64,000 nucleotides of DNA from Dokdonia pacifica (GCF_900188275.1 NZ_FZNY01000001.1:1054001-1118000), one strand, 5' to 3'; shown: positions 34,987 through 45,074, numbered from the stretch's first letter. Numbers and translations: made by a program. Notes: generated by a model from the sequence alone, not told the origin.

Positions 34987-37200
34987 CTAGCTTCCTATGA
35001 TCTCAATTGCTTTTTCTATGAGTTCATCTCTTCCTTCTTTGATTCCTTTTATCGTTGGTTTTACTTCAATATCTGGAACGATACCCACCCGTTGGGTAGG
35101 AGAACCATCTGGATAAAATACACCTATTCCAGAAATCATAGTTCGTAAACCTCCAGGCAATAAAATACTAGACACATTCCCATCTGCGCCAGCAGTTGTA
35201 CTACCTATAATCGTACTATTAGGAGCTGCTCTAAATGCCATAGCTGTATATTCTGCTTGACTTTGACTCAGTTCATTTACTAAAACTACTACTTTCCCTT
35301 TGAATTTGTCTTTTGCTATGTTGCCTGCGCCTATCATTAAAGGGGAGCCCATAACAAACTCACCTGGGTTTTTAAGATTAGGTCGTGTAAATTTCACAAA
35401 CTCTGTTCCTCTTGGAGCAATAAATTGACCTAGTGCAAAAGGCATAAATGCAGAAGGATAGTTTCTAATATCAATGATGATTCCTTTACAATTAAGAAAC
35501 TCTTTTGAGATAGATTTTGGATCTTCTCGTGTAATGTTTGCTAATGTAATATACCCGATATTATCCGGGAGCATTTTATAGCTTTTTACACCATCTTCAG
35601 GCTCTCTATACCAGCCGTAAATATCCAATTCCTTCCTTTCGTACAATGGCATCTTTATTTTAATTTCTTTTCCATCTCTCAAAACAGTTAGATCAAGAGA
35701 TTCTCCATCTCCCTTAAGTATCTCTGATGAAATATCCCTCATTCTTGCCTCATGATTGGATGCAGGATAATACGGAATTTTCTCTTCTATTATTTTTGAA
35801 GCAGGAACTCCTTTTATTGCTATAATAGCATCCCCTAATTCTAAATCAAGAGAAGATTTCATTTCTGGATTATAAAAATCTACAACAACTAATTTGTTTT
35901 CTATAAATTGAATATGTACAGGAGGGAATTTACTTCCTTTTGTAGCTTCCCATTGATCATCTCCTCCCCATAAATTAGCATGCGTATCTTTGATATCTCC
36001 TATAAGTTGAAGTGCAGCAATTTCATACTCTAATTCATTTTTTGCGTTTATAAATTGAGGAATATATTCTCCTAAAACAGCATTCCAATCTTTATCCATC
36101 ACATCTTTATAAGGAAAATAATAATGTATCATATTCCAATATCTATAAAGTGATAATAATCGAAAACCCGTATCGGGATATTTCATAGATGCGTATGTAT
36201 TCTCATTAGAAAATACAGGATTACCAACACGCGGCGTTTTATCTATATAATAATGTTTCCCTTGATATCTATTTATATAAATATATTGAAGTCGTTCTTG
36301 TAAAGCTTCAGAAATACCATTTGATGCCATCCATGCATTATCTGGCTTTAAATACGCTTCATCATCTGTTTCTTTACATTTTTTACACTTAGGAATAGTA
36401 CCATAACTATCTATCCATTTGAGGATACGTTGGTCTCTTTCTGAGTCCGCTTTCGCGAAAGCGATATCTTCCATAACCCTAAATAATTCATAGTCCCAAT
36501 TAATATCTCCTATAGCGACTGCTGGGTGATGGTACTTAAGAAAACCCCAAACCTTTCCTAATACTGTAAGATTTTTAAGTTGTTGTGTTGTAGGTTTGGA
36601 TATAGAAAACTGAGACCCTTCATCAAAAGCAGTGTCTTTTTGAGCTCCAGATAGCTTTTTAGGAGGTGCCTTATCAAGAGATTTGCCATCTACGGTTACC
36701 TCCAAATCATCTATCCATATTTTTCCTTTTCCAACAAGAATTCCTCCTACTACTATATTTGTAGCTTCATTAGGTTTTAAATCAAGTTCTATTTCATATT
36801 TCTTCCAATCTGTAGATCCTTTAATCCCTCTATTGTTCATATTGTCAAAACCAACTTGGGGATCAATACGCATCCATAAACCACCATATCCATCAGATAC
36901 ATTTTCTGTCTTTACATACCCTGTAAGCTTTATTTTTTTTCCTCCAAAAGTTGCTGGAATCGTAAATCCCCAAGCACTAAAGTCTTTTCCTTTTTTTATA
37001 CTTTCTATAGAGGCTGAATAGTTACCTTGTTTTACAACCGTAGAATCAATATTTACTTTGTAATCATCTCCTCCAAAACTGTTCCATTGTGATGGTTTAT
37101 TTTCAGAGATTTGTTCAAAATCTAAATTAAGCGTTGGAGTTTGTTGTGCAGAAACAATACTGGCAATAAATATTGCGAAATAAAATATAGTTATTCTCAT
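34987..37200 (-). CDS. S41-family peptidase with N-terminal carbohydrate-binding-like domain
   Basis: 737-residue exported protein; the signal peptide ends near ASIVSAQ. Residues about 22-175 form a beta-sandwich of the kind found in carbohydrate-binding or galactose-binding modules. A tail-specific protease (S41) region follows from about 200, with a PDZ-like section (LELGDAIIAIKGVPASKII). The C-terminal catalytic core contains KGIIIDIRNYPS, VVVLVNELSQSQAEYTAMAF (Ser nucleophile region) and IGSTTAGADGNVSSI. A cysteine pair CKKCKE sits near 276. A palindrome copy at 36449 encodes AFAKA. The substrate is unknown. Confidence 0.87.
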   Translation of the reverse strand: MRITIFYFAIFIASIVSAQQTPTLNLDFEQISENKPSQWNSFGGDDYKVNIDSTVVKQGNYSASIESIKKGKDFSAWGFTIPATFGGKKIKLTGYVKTENVSDGYGGLWMRIDPQVGFDNMNNRGIKGSTDWKKYEIELDLKPNEATNIVVGGILVGKGKIWIDDLEVTVDGKSLDKAPPKKLSGAQKDTAFDEGSQFSISKPTTQQLKNLTVLGKVWGFLKYHHPAVAIGDINWDYELFRVMEDIAFAKADSERDQRILKWIDSYGTIPKCKKCKETDDEAYLKPDNAWMASNGISEALQERLQYIYINRYQGKHYYIDKTPRVGNPVFSNENTYASMKYPDTGFRLLSLYRYWNMIHYYFPYKDVMDKDWNAVLGEYIPQFINAKNELEYEIAALQLIGDIKDTHANLWGGDDQWEATKGSKFPPVHIQFIENKLVVVDFYNPEMKSSLDLELGDAIIAIKGVPASKIIEEKIPYYPASNHEARMRDISSEILKGDGESLDLTVLRDGKEIKIKMPLYERKELDIYGWYREPEDGVKSYKMLPDNIGYITLANITREDPKSISKEFLNCKGIIIDIRNYPSAFMPFALGQFIAPRGTEFVKFTRPNLKNPGEFVMGSPLMIGAGNIAKDKFKGKVVVLVNELSQSQAEYTAMAFRAAPNSTIIGSTTAGADGNVSSILLPGGLRTMISGIGVFYPDGSPTQRVGIVPDIEVKPTIKGIKEGRDELIEKAIEIIGS
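36449..36462. repeat. Iterated palindrome GCTTTCGCGAAAGC, copy 7 (in S41 gene)
   Basis: Perfect copy in coding DNA; read on the minus strand as AFAKA. Confidence 0.95.
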
Positions 37201-37277
37201 GGTGGATGTTAATTAGTGCTTTAAAACTATAAGGTATTAAACTTATGAATCTAAAGATTACGTTAAATAACATCTTT

Positions 37278-38435
37278 TTAAGAGTTTTCAAGCATCGCAT
37301 AGGCTTCATCAATATAGATGAAGAAGTCTTCTGTAAAAGAGGCGTTAGGCATAAAATTTCCTCTTTTATGGCCTAGCCTAACAATAATAAGGTTGTCTTC
37401 TGGAATAGTAATTACATATTGTCCCAAAATACCTCGCATTACAAATATTTGTTTGTTTTTGTGATTACTAAGCCAAAACCCGTAACCATACATATCATCT
37501 CTTGAAAACCTAGGATGGGTTGACTTCGCAACAAAGGTGGAATCTAGTAGTTGTTTTCCATTCCACTTTCCATGATCCTTATAGAGTTTTCCAAATTTTG
37601 CAAAATCTCTAGCATTACTTGCTATACAACAGTATGTTTTTACGAGTCTGTTTTCAGTATCGTCTACTTGCCATAATGCTGATTGTTCCATACCTAAGGG
37701 TTTCCAAAAACTTTCCGAGAGATATGAGGCTAATTTTTTACCTGTTGCTTTCTCTAATACCATCCCTAATAACTGAGTATTACCACTTAAGTATTTGAAA
37801 GACTCTCCTGGTGTTTCTACTACTTTTTGATTCAGTATGGTTTCTGCTAAATCATCATCATAATAAGCTCTTGCCGTTACACTAAAAGGGCTTGTATAGC
37901 TTTCTTCCCAATCTAGTCCTGATGACATAGAAGACAGGTCTCCAACAGTAGTTTTAGTTCCTCGGTATTGTTCAAAAAAGTCTCCTAATGGTTGATCCAA
38001 ACTTTTAATGTAACCGTCTTCAATTGCTTTTCCTAATAAAGCACTTGTTATGCTTTTTGCCATAGAGAAAGAATTTGTTTTTGAAGTAGGCCCGTATGTT
38101 ATTTCTTCATCATTTTTATAATCTTCATACCAAATACTATCATTTTTTATAATCAAAAATGCTATAGTTCCTAGCTCTTTATTTGTTTCTTGTAGTGCTG
38201 TCGTTGCTTTAACAGTATTATATGATTGGTGTAATGGCCAAGGTTGTGGAGTGCTGTTTATTATTTCTTCATTTTCAAAATGAGGATAATCATCTATATA
38301 AGCAGTTACATGCCCTGTCATATATACAACTCGTACTCCTTTTAGGATGTATTCATAATCTGTTATATATGCAATCACAACTAAAAGAAGGATGATACTA
38401 ATGAATCCTTTTAAAAATTTCTTTATAAACTTCAT
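37278..38435 (-). CDS. Membrane-anchored beta-lactamase-fold serine hydrolase
   Basis: 385-residue protein with one N-terminal transmembrane helix (about 9-24) and a class C beta-lactamase/penicillin-binding fold (Pfam beta-lactamase type). FSMAKSIT gives the S-x-x-K motif (Ser124, Lys127), and YLSGNTQLLG (about 214-223) the Tyr motif region. A late HKRGN may stand in for the KTG box. Such proteins are often peptidases, esterases or amidases and not antibiotic-resistance enzymes, and I infer no resistance. It lies 77 bases upstream of the S41 gene in the same direction. Confidence 0.85.
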   Translation of the reverse strand: MKFIKKFLKGFISIILLLVVIAYITDYEYILKGVRVVYMTGHVTAYIDDYPHFENEEIINSTPQPWPLHQSYNTVKATTALQETNKELGTIAFLIIKNDSIWYEDYKNDEEITYGPTSKTNSFSMAKSITSALLGKAIEDGYIKSLDQPLGDFFEQYRGTKTTVGDLSSMSSGLDWEESYTSPFSVTARAYYDDDLAETILNQKVVETPGESFKYLSGNTQLLGMVLEKATGKKLASYLSESFWKPLGMEQSALWQVDDTENRLVKTYCCIASNARDFAKFGKLYKDHGKWNGKQLLDSTFVAKSTHPRFSRDDMYGYGFWLSNHKNKQIFVMRGILGQYVITIPEDNLIIVRLGHKRGNFMPNASFTEDFFIYIDEAYAMLENS

Positions 38436-38467
38436 AACACTAAAATGTCATTTAAAATGATGTATTA

Positions 38468-38941
38468 TTAAAAAAGTGAAACCTGTTTTACGGGACTTTC
38501 GTGTTCTAGTAGCCATTTTTTACGATGTAATCCCCCTGCGTATCCTGTAAGAGATCCATCACTTCCAATAACTCGATGACAAGGAATGACAATAGAAATA
38601 GGATTTTTACCATTTGCACTTGCAGCAGCACGAATAACTTTAGGGTCTCCAAGTGTTTTTGCCATATCTAAATATGACGCTGTCTTTCCAAAGGGAATCG
38701 TTTGTAATGTACGCCAAACTTTTGTTTGAAATTCTGTGCCTTGGGCATTCAGTTTTAAGTCAAAAACAGTTCTTTTTTTAGCAAAATATTCATCAAGTTG
38801 TTGTACAGCATCTTTCAAACTCTCTGGTATCACTGTAGATGGAGCCACCTCTTTATCTAAAAAAGTGATTGCCATAATCCCTTGATCATCGCCCTCAATT
38901 TCTAAATCTCCCATTGGGCTTTTTATATATATTTTGTGCAT
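38468..38941 (-). CDS. ogt: Methylated-DNA-[protein]-cysteine S-methyltransferase
   Basis: 157-residue suicide DNA-repair protein that removes alkyl groups from O6-alkylguanine. IVIPCHRVIG carries the acceptor cysteine. IPFGKTASYLDMAKTLGDPKVIRA is the DNA-binding helix-turn-helix with the conserved Tyr, and GYAGGLHRKKWLLEHE is the typical end. The ATG at 38941 (MHKIYIKS) gives the usual Ogt start. An upstream ATG at 39007 would add 22 basic residues and nearly touch the divergent kinase gene at 39019. Either start is possible. Confidence 0.92.
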   Translation of the reverse strand: MHKIYIKSPMGDLEIEGDDQGIMAITFLDKEVAPSTVIPESLKDAVQQLDEYFAKKRTVFDLKLNAQGTEFQTKVWRTLQTIPFGKTASYLDMAKTLGDPKVIRAAASANGKNPISIVIPCHRVIGSDGSLTGYAGGLHRKKWLLEHESPVKQVSLF

Positions 38942-39018
38942 ACATAAAGGTATGGATTTTGTAAAAAGTTTGTTATTCTTTTTTTGAGTAATTTTGTTTA
39001 GCCTCATAATCCCCGTAG

Positions 39019-41238
39019 ATGAAGTGTAACCTATGCTATATCATCCTTTTTTGCTTATGCGCAAATCATACATTTGCGCAAGAGAAATCAATATCTGAAA
39101 TTTCTCAAGACAGTATATACAGCTTAAGCTTTTTAGTATATAACAGCATAGATAATCTTGAATACAAGAATGCTATTGAAATTGCTACACAAATTATAGC
39201 TGAGGGTGAAAAACAACAAAATCCGTACTATGTTTTTATGGGCTATGATCTCATGGGGAGTATTAATAGCGAAATGAAGGATACCATTCAGGCTAGATTA
39301 AATCACGAAAAAGCTCTTAAAATTGTAAAAGAAACCAAGCAGGATTCATTGCTTTCATGGGCTTATTTAAGTTTAGGAAATGTAGAGTCTGATGGAAAAA
39401 AGAACTATCAGAAAGGAATCGATTATTATAAAAAAAGTATTGAATTAAATACTGAGGGCAATGAATTTGAAAATATCCCTCCTCTTCTTAATATAGCTTG
39501 GACATATCTAGACGAGAATAAAGCTAATGAAGCACTTCCTTATTTACTTCAAGTAGAAAAACTCTATCAAAAAGATACAATATACCCTGTAGAGGTTGCA
39601 GAAACGAAAACCTTACTAGGAAGATATCACACCCAAAAGGGTAATTATGCTTTAGCAGGAGAAGTATTTAAAGAAGTAGAAGTAATTCTCAAAACAGAAA
39701 AGTATCCTTCTGTCGCTTTAGAGTTTTATAAATACTATGGGGAACTTTCTGAAATGCAAGGGAATTATGAAAAAGCATATCAGTTACTAAAAAAAGCAAA
39801 AGAACTAGATGATAAAAAATATGAGCAAGATAAATTGAGGGAAGTCCAAGCTGCAAAAACTCGATTTAATATTAAGGAATATGAACGAACGATAGCTTCT
39901 GCTAGAAATGAGCAAATCATCAACGATAAGCTTATTGAAAAATCTAGAGATCTTAGAAATATATTTATTATCGCTTCTACTATTCTATTAATTGCACTCA
40001 TTGCTATCTTTTTTGCTTTTAAGTCTCGAAAAAAATACATTAAACGCCTTCATGAGAAGAACAATCAATTAATGGTTGCAAAAGATAATGCAGAGCGATT
40101 ATCACAACTCAAAACACAATTTTTTTCTACTGTAAGTCATGAATTACGCACCCCACTCTATGGGGTTATTGGACTTACTTCTATTTTATTGGAAGACGAA
40201 ACTTCAAAAAACAAAGAAGATCTTAAATCTTTAAAATTTTCAGCAGATTATTTAATGGCGCTTATAAATGATGTGCTTCTTTTAAATAAAATGGATGCCG
40301 ATGGTATTACTCTAGAAAAGACATCTTACCGACTATCTAGTCTTGCAAAGAGCATTACACGTTCTTTTGAGTTTAGTTTAGAACAAAATAACAACAAAAT
40401 ACACTTACATATAGATGAAAACATTCCAGATAAACAGATAGGAGACTATGTAAGACTTTCTCAAATTCTGATGAACTTAATAGGAAATGCTATAAAGTTT
40501 AATGAAAATGGAAATATCTGGGTATCTATTGATCTTTTAGAAAAAACAAAAACAGGATTATATAAAACACAGTTTACAATAAAAGATGATGGAATAGGGA
40601 TTCCTGTTAGTAAACAAAAAACAATTTTTGAAGAGTTCTCTCAAGTAGAAAATCGAAACTATAATTATCAAGGTACAGGACTTGGGTTACCAATTGTAAA
40701 AAAACTATTGGCTTTATATGAAAGTGAAGTTATATTAAAAAGTGAAATGGGTAAAGGGTCTATATTTACTTTTACTATTGATCTCGAAGCAAATATATCT
40801 GATGAGAGCGAAGCAAGAAAGAACCTTGAAAATGAAGGAACTGCTATTCATGTGTTTGAAAATGTTCATATTTTAGTAGTAGATGATAATCGAATTAATC
40901 AAAAAATTACTCAAAAGATTCTTGAAAAACGTCAATTTAAATGTTCTCTTGCCGATGATGGTGAACAAGCAATTGCTCTAGTAAAAGAAAATACTTATGA
41001 TCTCATTCTTATGGATATCCACATGCCTAAAGTAGATGGTGTAGAGGCAACAAAAGAAATTAGAAAATTTAATACTGAAGTGCCTATCGTAGCACTTACA
41101 GCTGTAGAACTGGATGAAATGCGTGCTACGATTATGAATTCAGGCATGAATGACATCATTCTAAAACCTTATGATATCTCACAGTTTTTAACTACCATTT
41201 TGAGAAACCTTAATAAAGCATTTGCAAAGTCTCGATAG
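39019..41238 (+). CDS. Hybrid histidine kinase/response regulator with TPR sensor
   Basis: 739-residue protein. The signal peptide ends near HTFAQE. A periplasmic TPR-type region (about 30-290) is followed by a transmembrane helix (about 313-335) and a coiled linker. HisKA follows with the phospho-accepting His374 in STVSHELRTPL, then the ATPase domain (DDGIGIP, GTGLGLPIVKKL). The C-terminal receiver domain has VVDDNRINQ, phospho-acceptor Asp666 in LMDIHMP, and LKPYD. It should sense an envelope signal and start a phosphorelay; no DNA-binding output or partner regulator is next to it. It is divergent from ogt, with 11 bases between the longest possible frames. Confidence 0.93.
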   Translation: MKCNLCYIILFCLCANHTFAQEKSISEISQDSIYSLSFLVYNSIDNLEYKNAIEIATQIIAEGEKQQNPYYVFMGYDLMGSINSEMKDTIQARLNHEKALKIVKETKQDSLLSWAYLSLGNVESDGKKNYQKGIDYYKKSIELNTEGNEFENIPPLLNIAWTYLDENKANEALPYLLQVEKLYQKDTIYPVEVAETKTLLGRYHTQKGNYALAGEVFKEVEVILKTEKYPSVALEFYKYYGELSEMQGNYEKAYQLLKKAKELDDKKYEQDKLREVQAAKTRFNIKEYERTIASARNEQIINDKLIEKSRDLRNIFIIASTILLIALIAIFFAFKSRKKYIKRLHEKNNQLMVAKDNAERLSQLKTQFFSTVSHELRTPLYGVIGLTSILLEDETSKNKEDLKSLKFSADYLMALINDVLLLNKMDADGITLEKTSYRLSSLAKSITRSFEFSLEQNNNKIHLHIDENIPDKQIGDYVRLSQILMNLIGNAIKFNENGNIWVSIDLLEKTKTGLYKTQFTIKDDGIGIPVSKQKTIFEEFSQVENRNYNYQGTGLGLPIVKKLLALYESEVILKSEMGKGSIFTFTIDLEANISDESEARKNLENEGTAIHVFENVHILVVDDNRINQKITQKILEKRQFKCSLADDGEQAIALVKENTYDLILMDIHMPKVDGVEATKEIRKFNTEVPIVALTAVELDEMRATIMNSGMNDIILKPYDISQFLTTILRNLNKAFAKSR

Positions 41239-41241
41239 TTG

Positions 41242-41760
41242 CTACCATCCGCTATAATCTGGAGGAACAATTGTATTTAAATTAAGATATACTATTATTT
41301 GCCCTCTATGATGTGTAAGATGATCTTGTAAAAGATTTAAAATTTGGAGTTTAGATTTAGGTCCTGCAAAAAAGTTTACCGTTTCTTTTAACTCTTCTTC
41401 TGGAGTTTGTTGAACAAACTCATATACTTCATCAAAAGACTTTTTTAATGCATTAATAATGGCTTGTTTTCCTTCTGGTATGTTTTGAGAAAGTGTTTTT
41501 CTATCAAATCCTTTAGAAGAAAAATAAGTATTGCCCAACCAAAGCATATTACCCCTCATATGTAATAATTGCTCACCAAAATTCATTTCTCTTTCTGTAG
41601 GAGCGTATGTATATTTATCTTCTGGCATTGCCTCTGCAATAGCGATTAAATAGTTTTTAGAATTATTCCATTTTTCAAGGAAGGCATCTTTTGCATTGTC
41701 TTTTTGTGCGTAAGTAAATGTGGTAAAAAAACAAAGTACTATACATCCTATTTTACTCAT
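41242..41760 (-). CDS. Exported DinB-superfamily protein
   Basis: 172-residue protein from the ATG at 41760 (MSKIGCIVL), with a signal peptide ending near TFTYAQ. The DinB/YfiT-like four-helix fold is suggested by spaced histidines, in LLHMRGNMLWLGN and DHLTHHRGQIIVYL, that form the usual metal site. The start overlaps the CorC-type gene's stop (ATGAGTAA), so the two are translationally coupled. Exported DinB proteins are common in this phylum; the function is unknown. Longer in-frame starts lie inside the upstream gene and would bury the signal peptide. Confidence 0.8.
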   Translation of the reverse strand: MSKIGCIVLCFFTTFTYAQKDNAKDAFLEKWNNSKNYLIAIAEAMPEDKYTYAPTEREMNFGEQLLHMRGNMLWLGNTYFSSKGFDRKTLSQNIPEGKQAIINALKKSFDEVYEFVQQTPEEELKETVNFFAGPKSKLQILNLLQDHLTHHRGQIIVYLNLNTIVPPDYSGW

Positions 41761-42844
41761 CTGATTCCTTATTTTCATCCAAAAGCCCAAGTTCTTTTGC
41801 TCTTTTTTCCCAATTTTTTCTAGCTAATGTTTGTAAATCTGCAACACGATCACTCTCATCCATGATTTCAAGACCTAATAATGTTTCTATAACATCTTCC
41901 ATGGTTACTAAACCACTTGTGGTTCCGTATTCATCAACTACCAATGCAATATGGTTTTTTGAAGATATTAATTCTTCAAAAAGCTCAGGAATGGGAAGAT
42001 TGCGATTGGTAATCATTATAGGACGTTGTATATCATCTAATGTTTTTGTGTGATTATCAAGTGCCATTTCTCTATATACTTCACTTTTTAAAACAATCCC
42101 TGTGATATGATCTATATTTTTATCATACACTGGAATTCTAGAAAAACGTAATTCTTGATTTTCTTTAAAGAAATCACTTATGCTCGTTTTAGATGCTGCC
42201 GTTTTCATCACTGTACGAGGAGTCATCACATCTTTTGTGAGCACATCTTTGAAGGAAAGTAAATTGGTTAATATCTTACTTTCTGATTCTTCAAATACAC
42301 CTTCATCACTAGCCATTTGTGCCATTGCAGTAAAATCTTCTCTACTTAAAACACTTCCGTGGTGTCCCTTGCCACCTACAAGTTTTGTGGTAAGTTGTAA
42401 TAACCATAAAACCCCTGTCCATTTAAGCGGAAAAATAAGAACCCTGAGTGCTTTTGCAGTAAAGTTTGCTAGTTGTTTCCAATAGGTAGCTCCTATTGTT
42501 TTGGGTATAATTTCTGATGCAACTAGTATAAGAAATGTCATAATACCAGAAACTAATCCAACAAAGTTTACTCCTATAATAGTAAAATCAGGATATAAAT
42601 CTGCTGCAACATTACCCACCATCATTGCACCTACCGTATGTGCCAATGTATTTAAGGTTAATATAGCTATAAGAGGTTTATCTACATCTTTTTTTAAATC
42701 TTCAAGATCGGAGGCATAGGTTTTACCCTCCCCCTTTTTAATATTTATAAATGTAGGAGATATACTTAGCAATACCGCTTCTAATATAGAGCACAAAAAT
42801 GAAAAGAAAATTGAAACGGTTGCCCAAAAAATGAGTTGACCCAT
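41753..42844 (-). CDS. CNNM/CorC-type transporter-associated protein (DUF21 + CBS pair)
   Basis: 363-residue membrane protein. The N-terminal DUF21 region has about four hydrophobic segments (residues 3-25, 60-80, 92-112, 135-155), with SEIIPKTIGATY near 110. A cytoplasmic CBS-domain pair (about 200-330) includes DVMTPRTVM and a second CBS copy with HIALVVDEYGTTSGLVTMEDVIETLLG. Such proteins are linked to magnesium or other divalent cation transport. The C-terminal CorC-HlyC domain seen in longer relatives is absent. It is the upstream gene of the pair with the exported DinB protein. Confidence 0.9.
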   Translation of the reverse strand: MGQLIFWATVSIFFSFLCSILEAVLLSISPTFINIKKGEGKTYASDLEDLKKDVDKPLIAILTLNTLAHTVGAMMVGNVAADLYPDFTIIGVNFVGLVSGIMTFLILVASEIIPKTIGATYWKQLANFTAKALRVLIFPLKWTGVLWLLQLTTKLVGGKGHHGSVLSREDFTAMAQMASDEGVFEESESKILTNLLSFKDVLTKDVMTPRTVMKTAASKTSISDFFKENQELRFSRIPVYDKNIDHITGIVLKSEVYREMALDNHTKTLDDIQRPIMITNRNLPIPELFEELISSKNHIALVVDEYGTTSGLVTMEDVIETLLGLEIMDESDRVADLQTLARKNWEKRAKELGLLDENKESDE

Positions 42845-42968
42845 GGTTTATTAGACTGTTTGTGTAAAGGTATATAAATTGAATTGAATTTGCAGAAAGA
42901 AAATTTGCAACCATTAAAATATAGAAGTACGATTATTTTAAAACAGTATTCTTTACTTAATTTTTGGG

Positions 42969-43006
42969 CATAAAAAAAGGCGGAAAGTTCCACCTTTTTT
43001 TGCCCC
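42969..43006 (-). terminator. Probable terminator of purF with long imperfect stem
   Basis: Read on the minus strand: GGGGC, T/A-rich arm A7, GGTGGAA, short loop, TTCCGCC, T7, then GCCC. The stem is nearly continuous with one mismatch. It lies about 150 bases beyond the purF stop; the rest of the gap 42845-43153 holds only the direct repeat at 43081. Confidence 0.65.
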
Positions 43007-43080
43007 AAATCTACCATGAACTTAACCTACTTATGCTATGGCTCTGCTAATATAGTATTGATTTGCAACCATACAATATC

Positions 43081-43117
43081 TTTTAGACCAAATACACGAT
43101 TTTTAGACCAAATACAC
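43081..43117. repeat. 17-bp direct repeat, two tandem copies
   Basis: TTTTAGACCAAATACAC occurs at 43081-43097 and again at 43101-43117, a 20-bp period, within the purF 3' untranslated region. Confidence 0.9.
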
Positions 43118-43153
43118 AAAAAATATAAGATTTGTGATTTACTTAAGATCAAA

Positions 43154-45052
43154 CTAATAGGCTCTAGCGCTATTTCCCTCCATATAATTTATAAAAGCAC
43201 GGTTAACGACGCGATTCCCTCCATTAGTAGGGTAGTCTCCCGTAAAATACCAATCTCCTAAATTTTTTGGACATGCTTTATGAAGGTTTTCTACCGTCTG
43301 ATAAATAATTTCTACTTCTGGCTTTACAGTTTCATCACTCAATAATTCTGAGATTTTTGATGAAATTTCTTGATCTGTAAAAGGGGCATAAATTTCTTTT
43401 ACAAAATTTTGCACCTCTTTATCTTTAAGGTCTACCTGAGCCTTACATTTCTCATATACTTCAGAAATGATAGCGTCATTTCCTTTTTCTTTAAGCAATG
43501 CTATTGCGGCTCTAAACGCGATAAAGTCTTCTAATTTTGCCATATCTATCCCGTAACAATCAGGATATCGTATTTGCGGAGCAGAAGAAACTACAATGAT
43601 TTTTTTAGGATTGAGACGTGCCATCATTTTAATGATACTCTTCTTAAGTGTTGTCCCTCTTACAATACTATCATCTATAATAACAAGCTTATCTTCAGGC
43701 TTAACAACACCATATGTCACGTCATATACGTGAGCAACGAGGTCATCACGACTACTATCTTCTGTTATAAATGTTCTAAGTTTTGCATCTTTTATAGCAA
43801 TCTTTTCAGTTCTTAGCTTACGCGAAAGTATACGCTCAAGTCCTGTTTGATCTAGTGTTCCTTTTGCTTCAAGTATTTCTTGTCCTTTCTGCTTATTGAG
43901 TTCATCTTGGGCAGCTTCTACTAGTCCATAAAAAGAAGTTTCGGCTGTGTTTGGAATAAAACTAAATACTGTATTCTTAGTATCATGATCGATACTTTTT
44001 AGTACTTCTGGCATAAGTAGCCTTCCTAGTAATTTACGCTCTTTATATATTTCGGCGTCACTTCCTCTAGAAAAATAAATGCGTTCAAAAGAGCACGCTT
44101 TTCGCGTAAGCGGTTCTAAAACTCTTTTAATACTTAATTCCCCATTTTTCTTTACTATAAGAGCTTTTCCAGGATCTAATTCCTTTACTTCTTCAAAAGG
44201 AACATTAAATGCTGTCTGAATTACTGGACGCTCACTAGCTACAACAGCCACCTCATCATCTTCATAATAATAAGCGGGACGAATACCTGCTGGATCTCTT
44301 AATACAAAAGCATCTCCGTGTCCTAAAAGACCTACCATGGCATATCCACCATCCCAGTCTTTTGAAGCTCTTTTTAAGATTTTTTCAACTTTTAGACGTT
44401 CTGCTATTTGTGGAGAAGCCTGTTGTTTATTATATCCTTCTTTTTTTAATTTCTTGTATAATTTTGCTACTTCGTCATCTAGAAAATGTCCTATTTTCTC
44501 CATGACAGTAATTGTATCTGCATGTTCTTTAGGATGTTGCCCCAATGAAACAAGCTTATTAAAAAGCGTACTTACATTGGTCATATTAAAGTTACCTGCA
44601 ACAATCAAGTTACGATGCATCCAGTTATTTTGGCGTAAAAATGGGTGTACACTTTCTACACTGTTTTTTCCAAAAGTTCCATATCGTACATGACCTAAAA
44701 GAACTTCGCCTAAATACGGCACATTACTTTTTTGCCAATCTACATCATCTTTACGATCTGGATTTGCTGTCATAACTTCATTGATACGACCATTAATCTG
44801 CGCAAAAATATCTTGTATAGGTTGTTGCTCTGTAGATCGTTGTCTAGAAATATAGCGTTGTCCAGGAGCCATATCTAATTTAATGCTTGCAAACCCAGCA
44901 CCGTCTTGACCACGGTTATGCTGTTTTTCCATCATTAAATACATTTTATTTACACCATAAAATGCTGTGCCATACTTCTCTTTATAATAGGTAAGTGGTT
45001 TTTTTAATCGTATTAGGGCGATTCCACATTCATGCTTTATTGCATCACTCAT
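43154..45052 (-). CDS. purF: Amidophosphoribosyltransferase, Bacteroidota type
   Basis: 632-residue enzyme that transfers ammonia from glutamine to PRPP, the first step of purine synthesis. The start is the ATG at 45052 (MSDAIKHECGIAL), with the nucleophile Cys in ECGIAL. The class II glutaminase half has HNRGQDGAG, GHVRYGTFG and AGNFNMTN. The phosphoribosyltransferase half has VIIDDSIVRGTTLKKSI, the PRPP-binding loop. It is longer than the E. coli enzyme (about 505), as is usual in this phylum, because of insertions and a C-terminal extension. Translation from upstream would run through a terminator-like hairpin. Confidence 0.93.
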   Translation of the reverse strand: MSDAIKHECGIALIRLKKPLTYYKEKYGTAFYGVNKMYLMMEKQHNRGQDGAGFASIKLDMAPGQRYISRQRSTEQQPIQDIFAQINGRINEVMTANPDRKDDVDWQKSNVPYLGEVLLGHVRYGTFGKNSVESVHPFLRQNNWMHRNLIVAGNFNMTNVSTLFNKLVSLGQHPKEHADTITVMEKIGHFLDDEVAKLYKKLKKEGYNKQQASPQIAERLKVEKILKRASKDWDGGYAMVGLLGHGDAFVLRDPAGIRPAYYYEDDEVAVVASERPVIQTAFNVPFEEVKELDPGKALIVKKNGELSIKRVLEPLTRKACSFERIYFSRGSDAEIYKERKLLGRLLMPEVLKSIDHDTKNTVFSFIPNTAETSFYGLVEAAQDELNKQKGQEILEAKGTLDQTGLERILSRKLRTEKIAIKDAKLRTFITEDSSRDDLVAHVYDVTYGVVKPEDKLVIIDDSIVRGTTLKKSIIKMMARLNPKKIIVVSSAPQIRYPDCYGIDMAKLEDFIAFRAAIALLKEKGNDAIISEVYEKCKAQVDLKDKEVQNFVKEIYAPFTDQEISSKISELLSDETVKPEVEIIYQTVENLHKACPKNLGDWYFTGDYPTNGGNRVVNRAFINYMEGNSARAY

Positions 45053-45074
45053 AGTAAGTACTTTATAGTAAAAG

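Noticed and set aside
37278-38435. Beta-lactamase-fold protein as an antibiotic-resistance gene
   Set aside because: It has a membrane anchor and only general serine-hydrolase motifs; family members are mostly peptidases or esterases.
43816-44113. Two near-matches to the iterated palindrome inside purF (GCTTACGCGAAAG-type)
   Set aside because: Each differs at two or more positions and is not palindromic in the same way; one encodes a stretch that looks like part of the conserved PurF sequence, so similarity may be chance.
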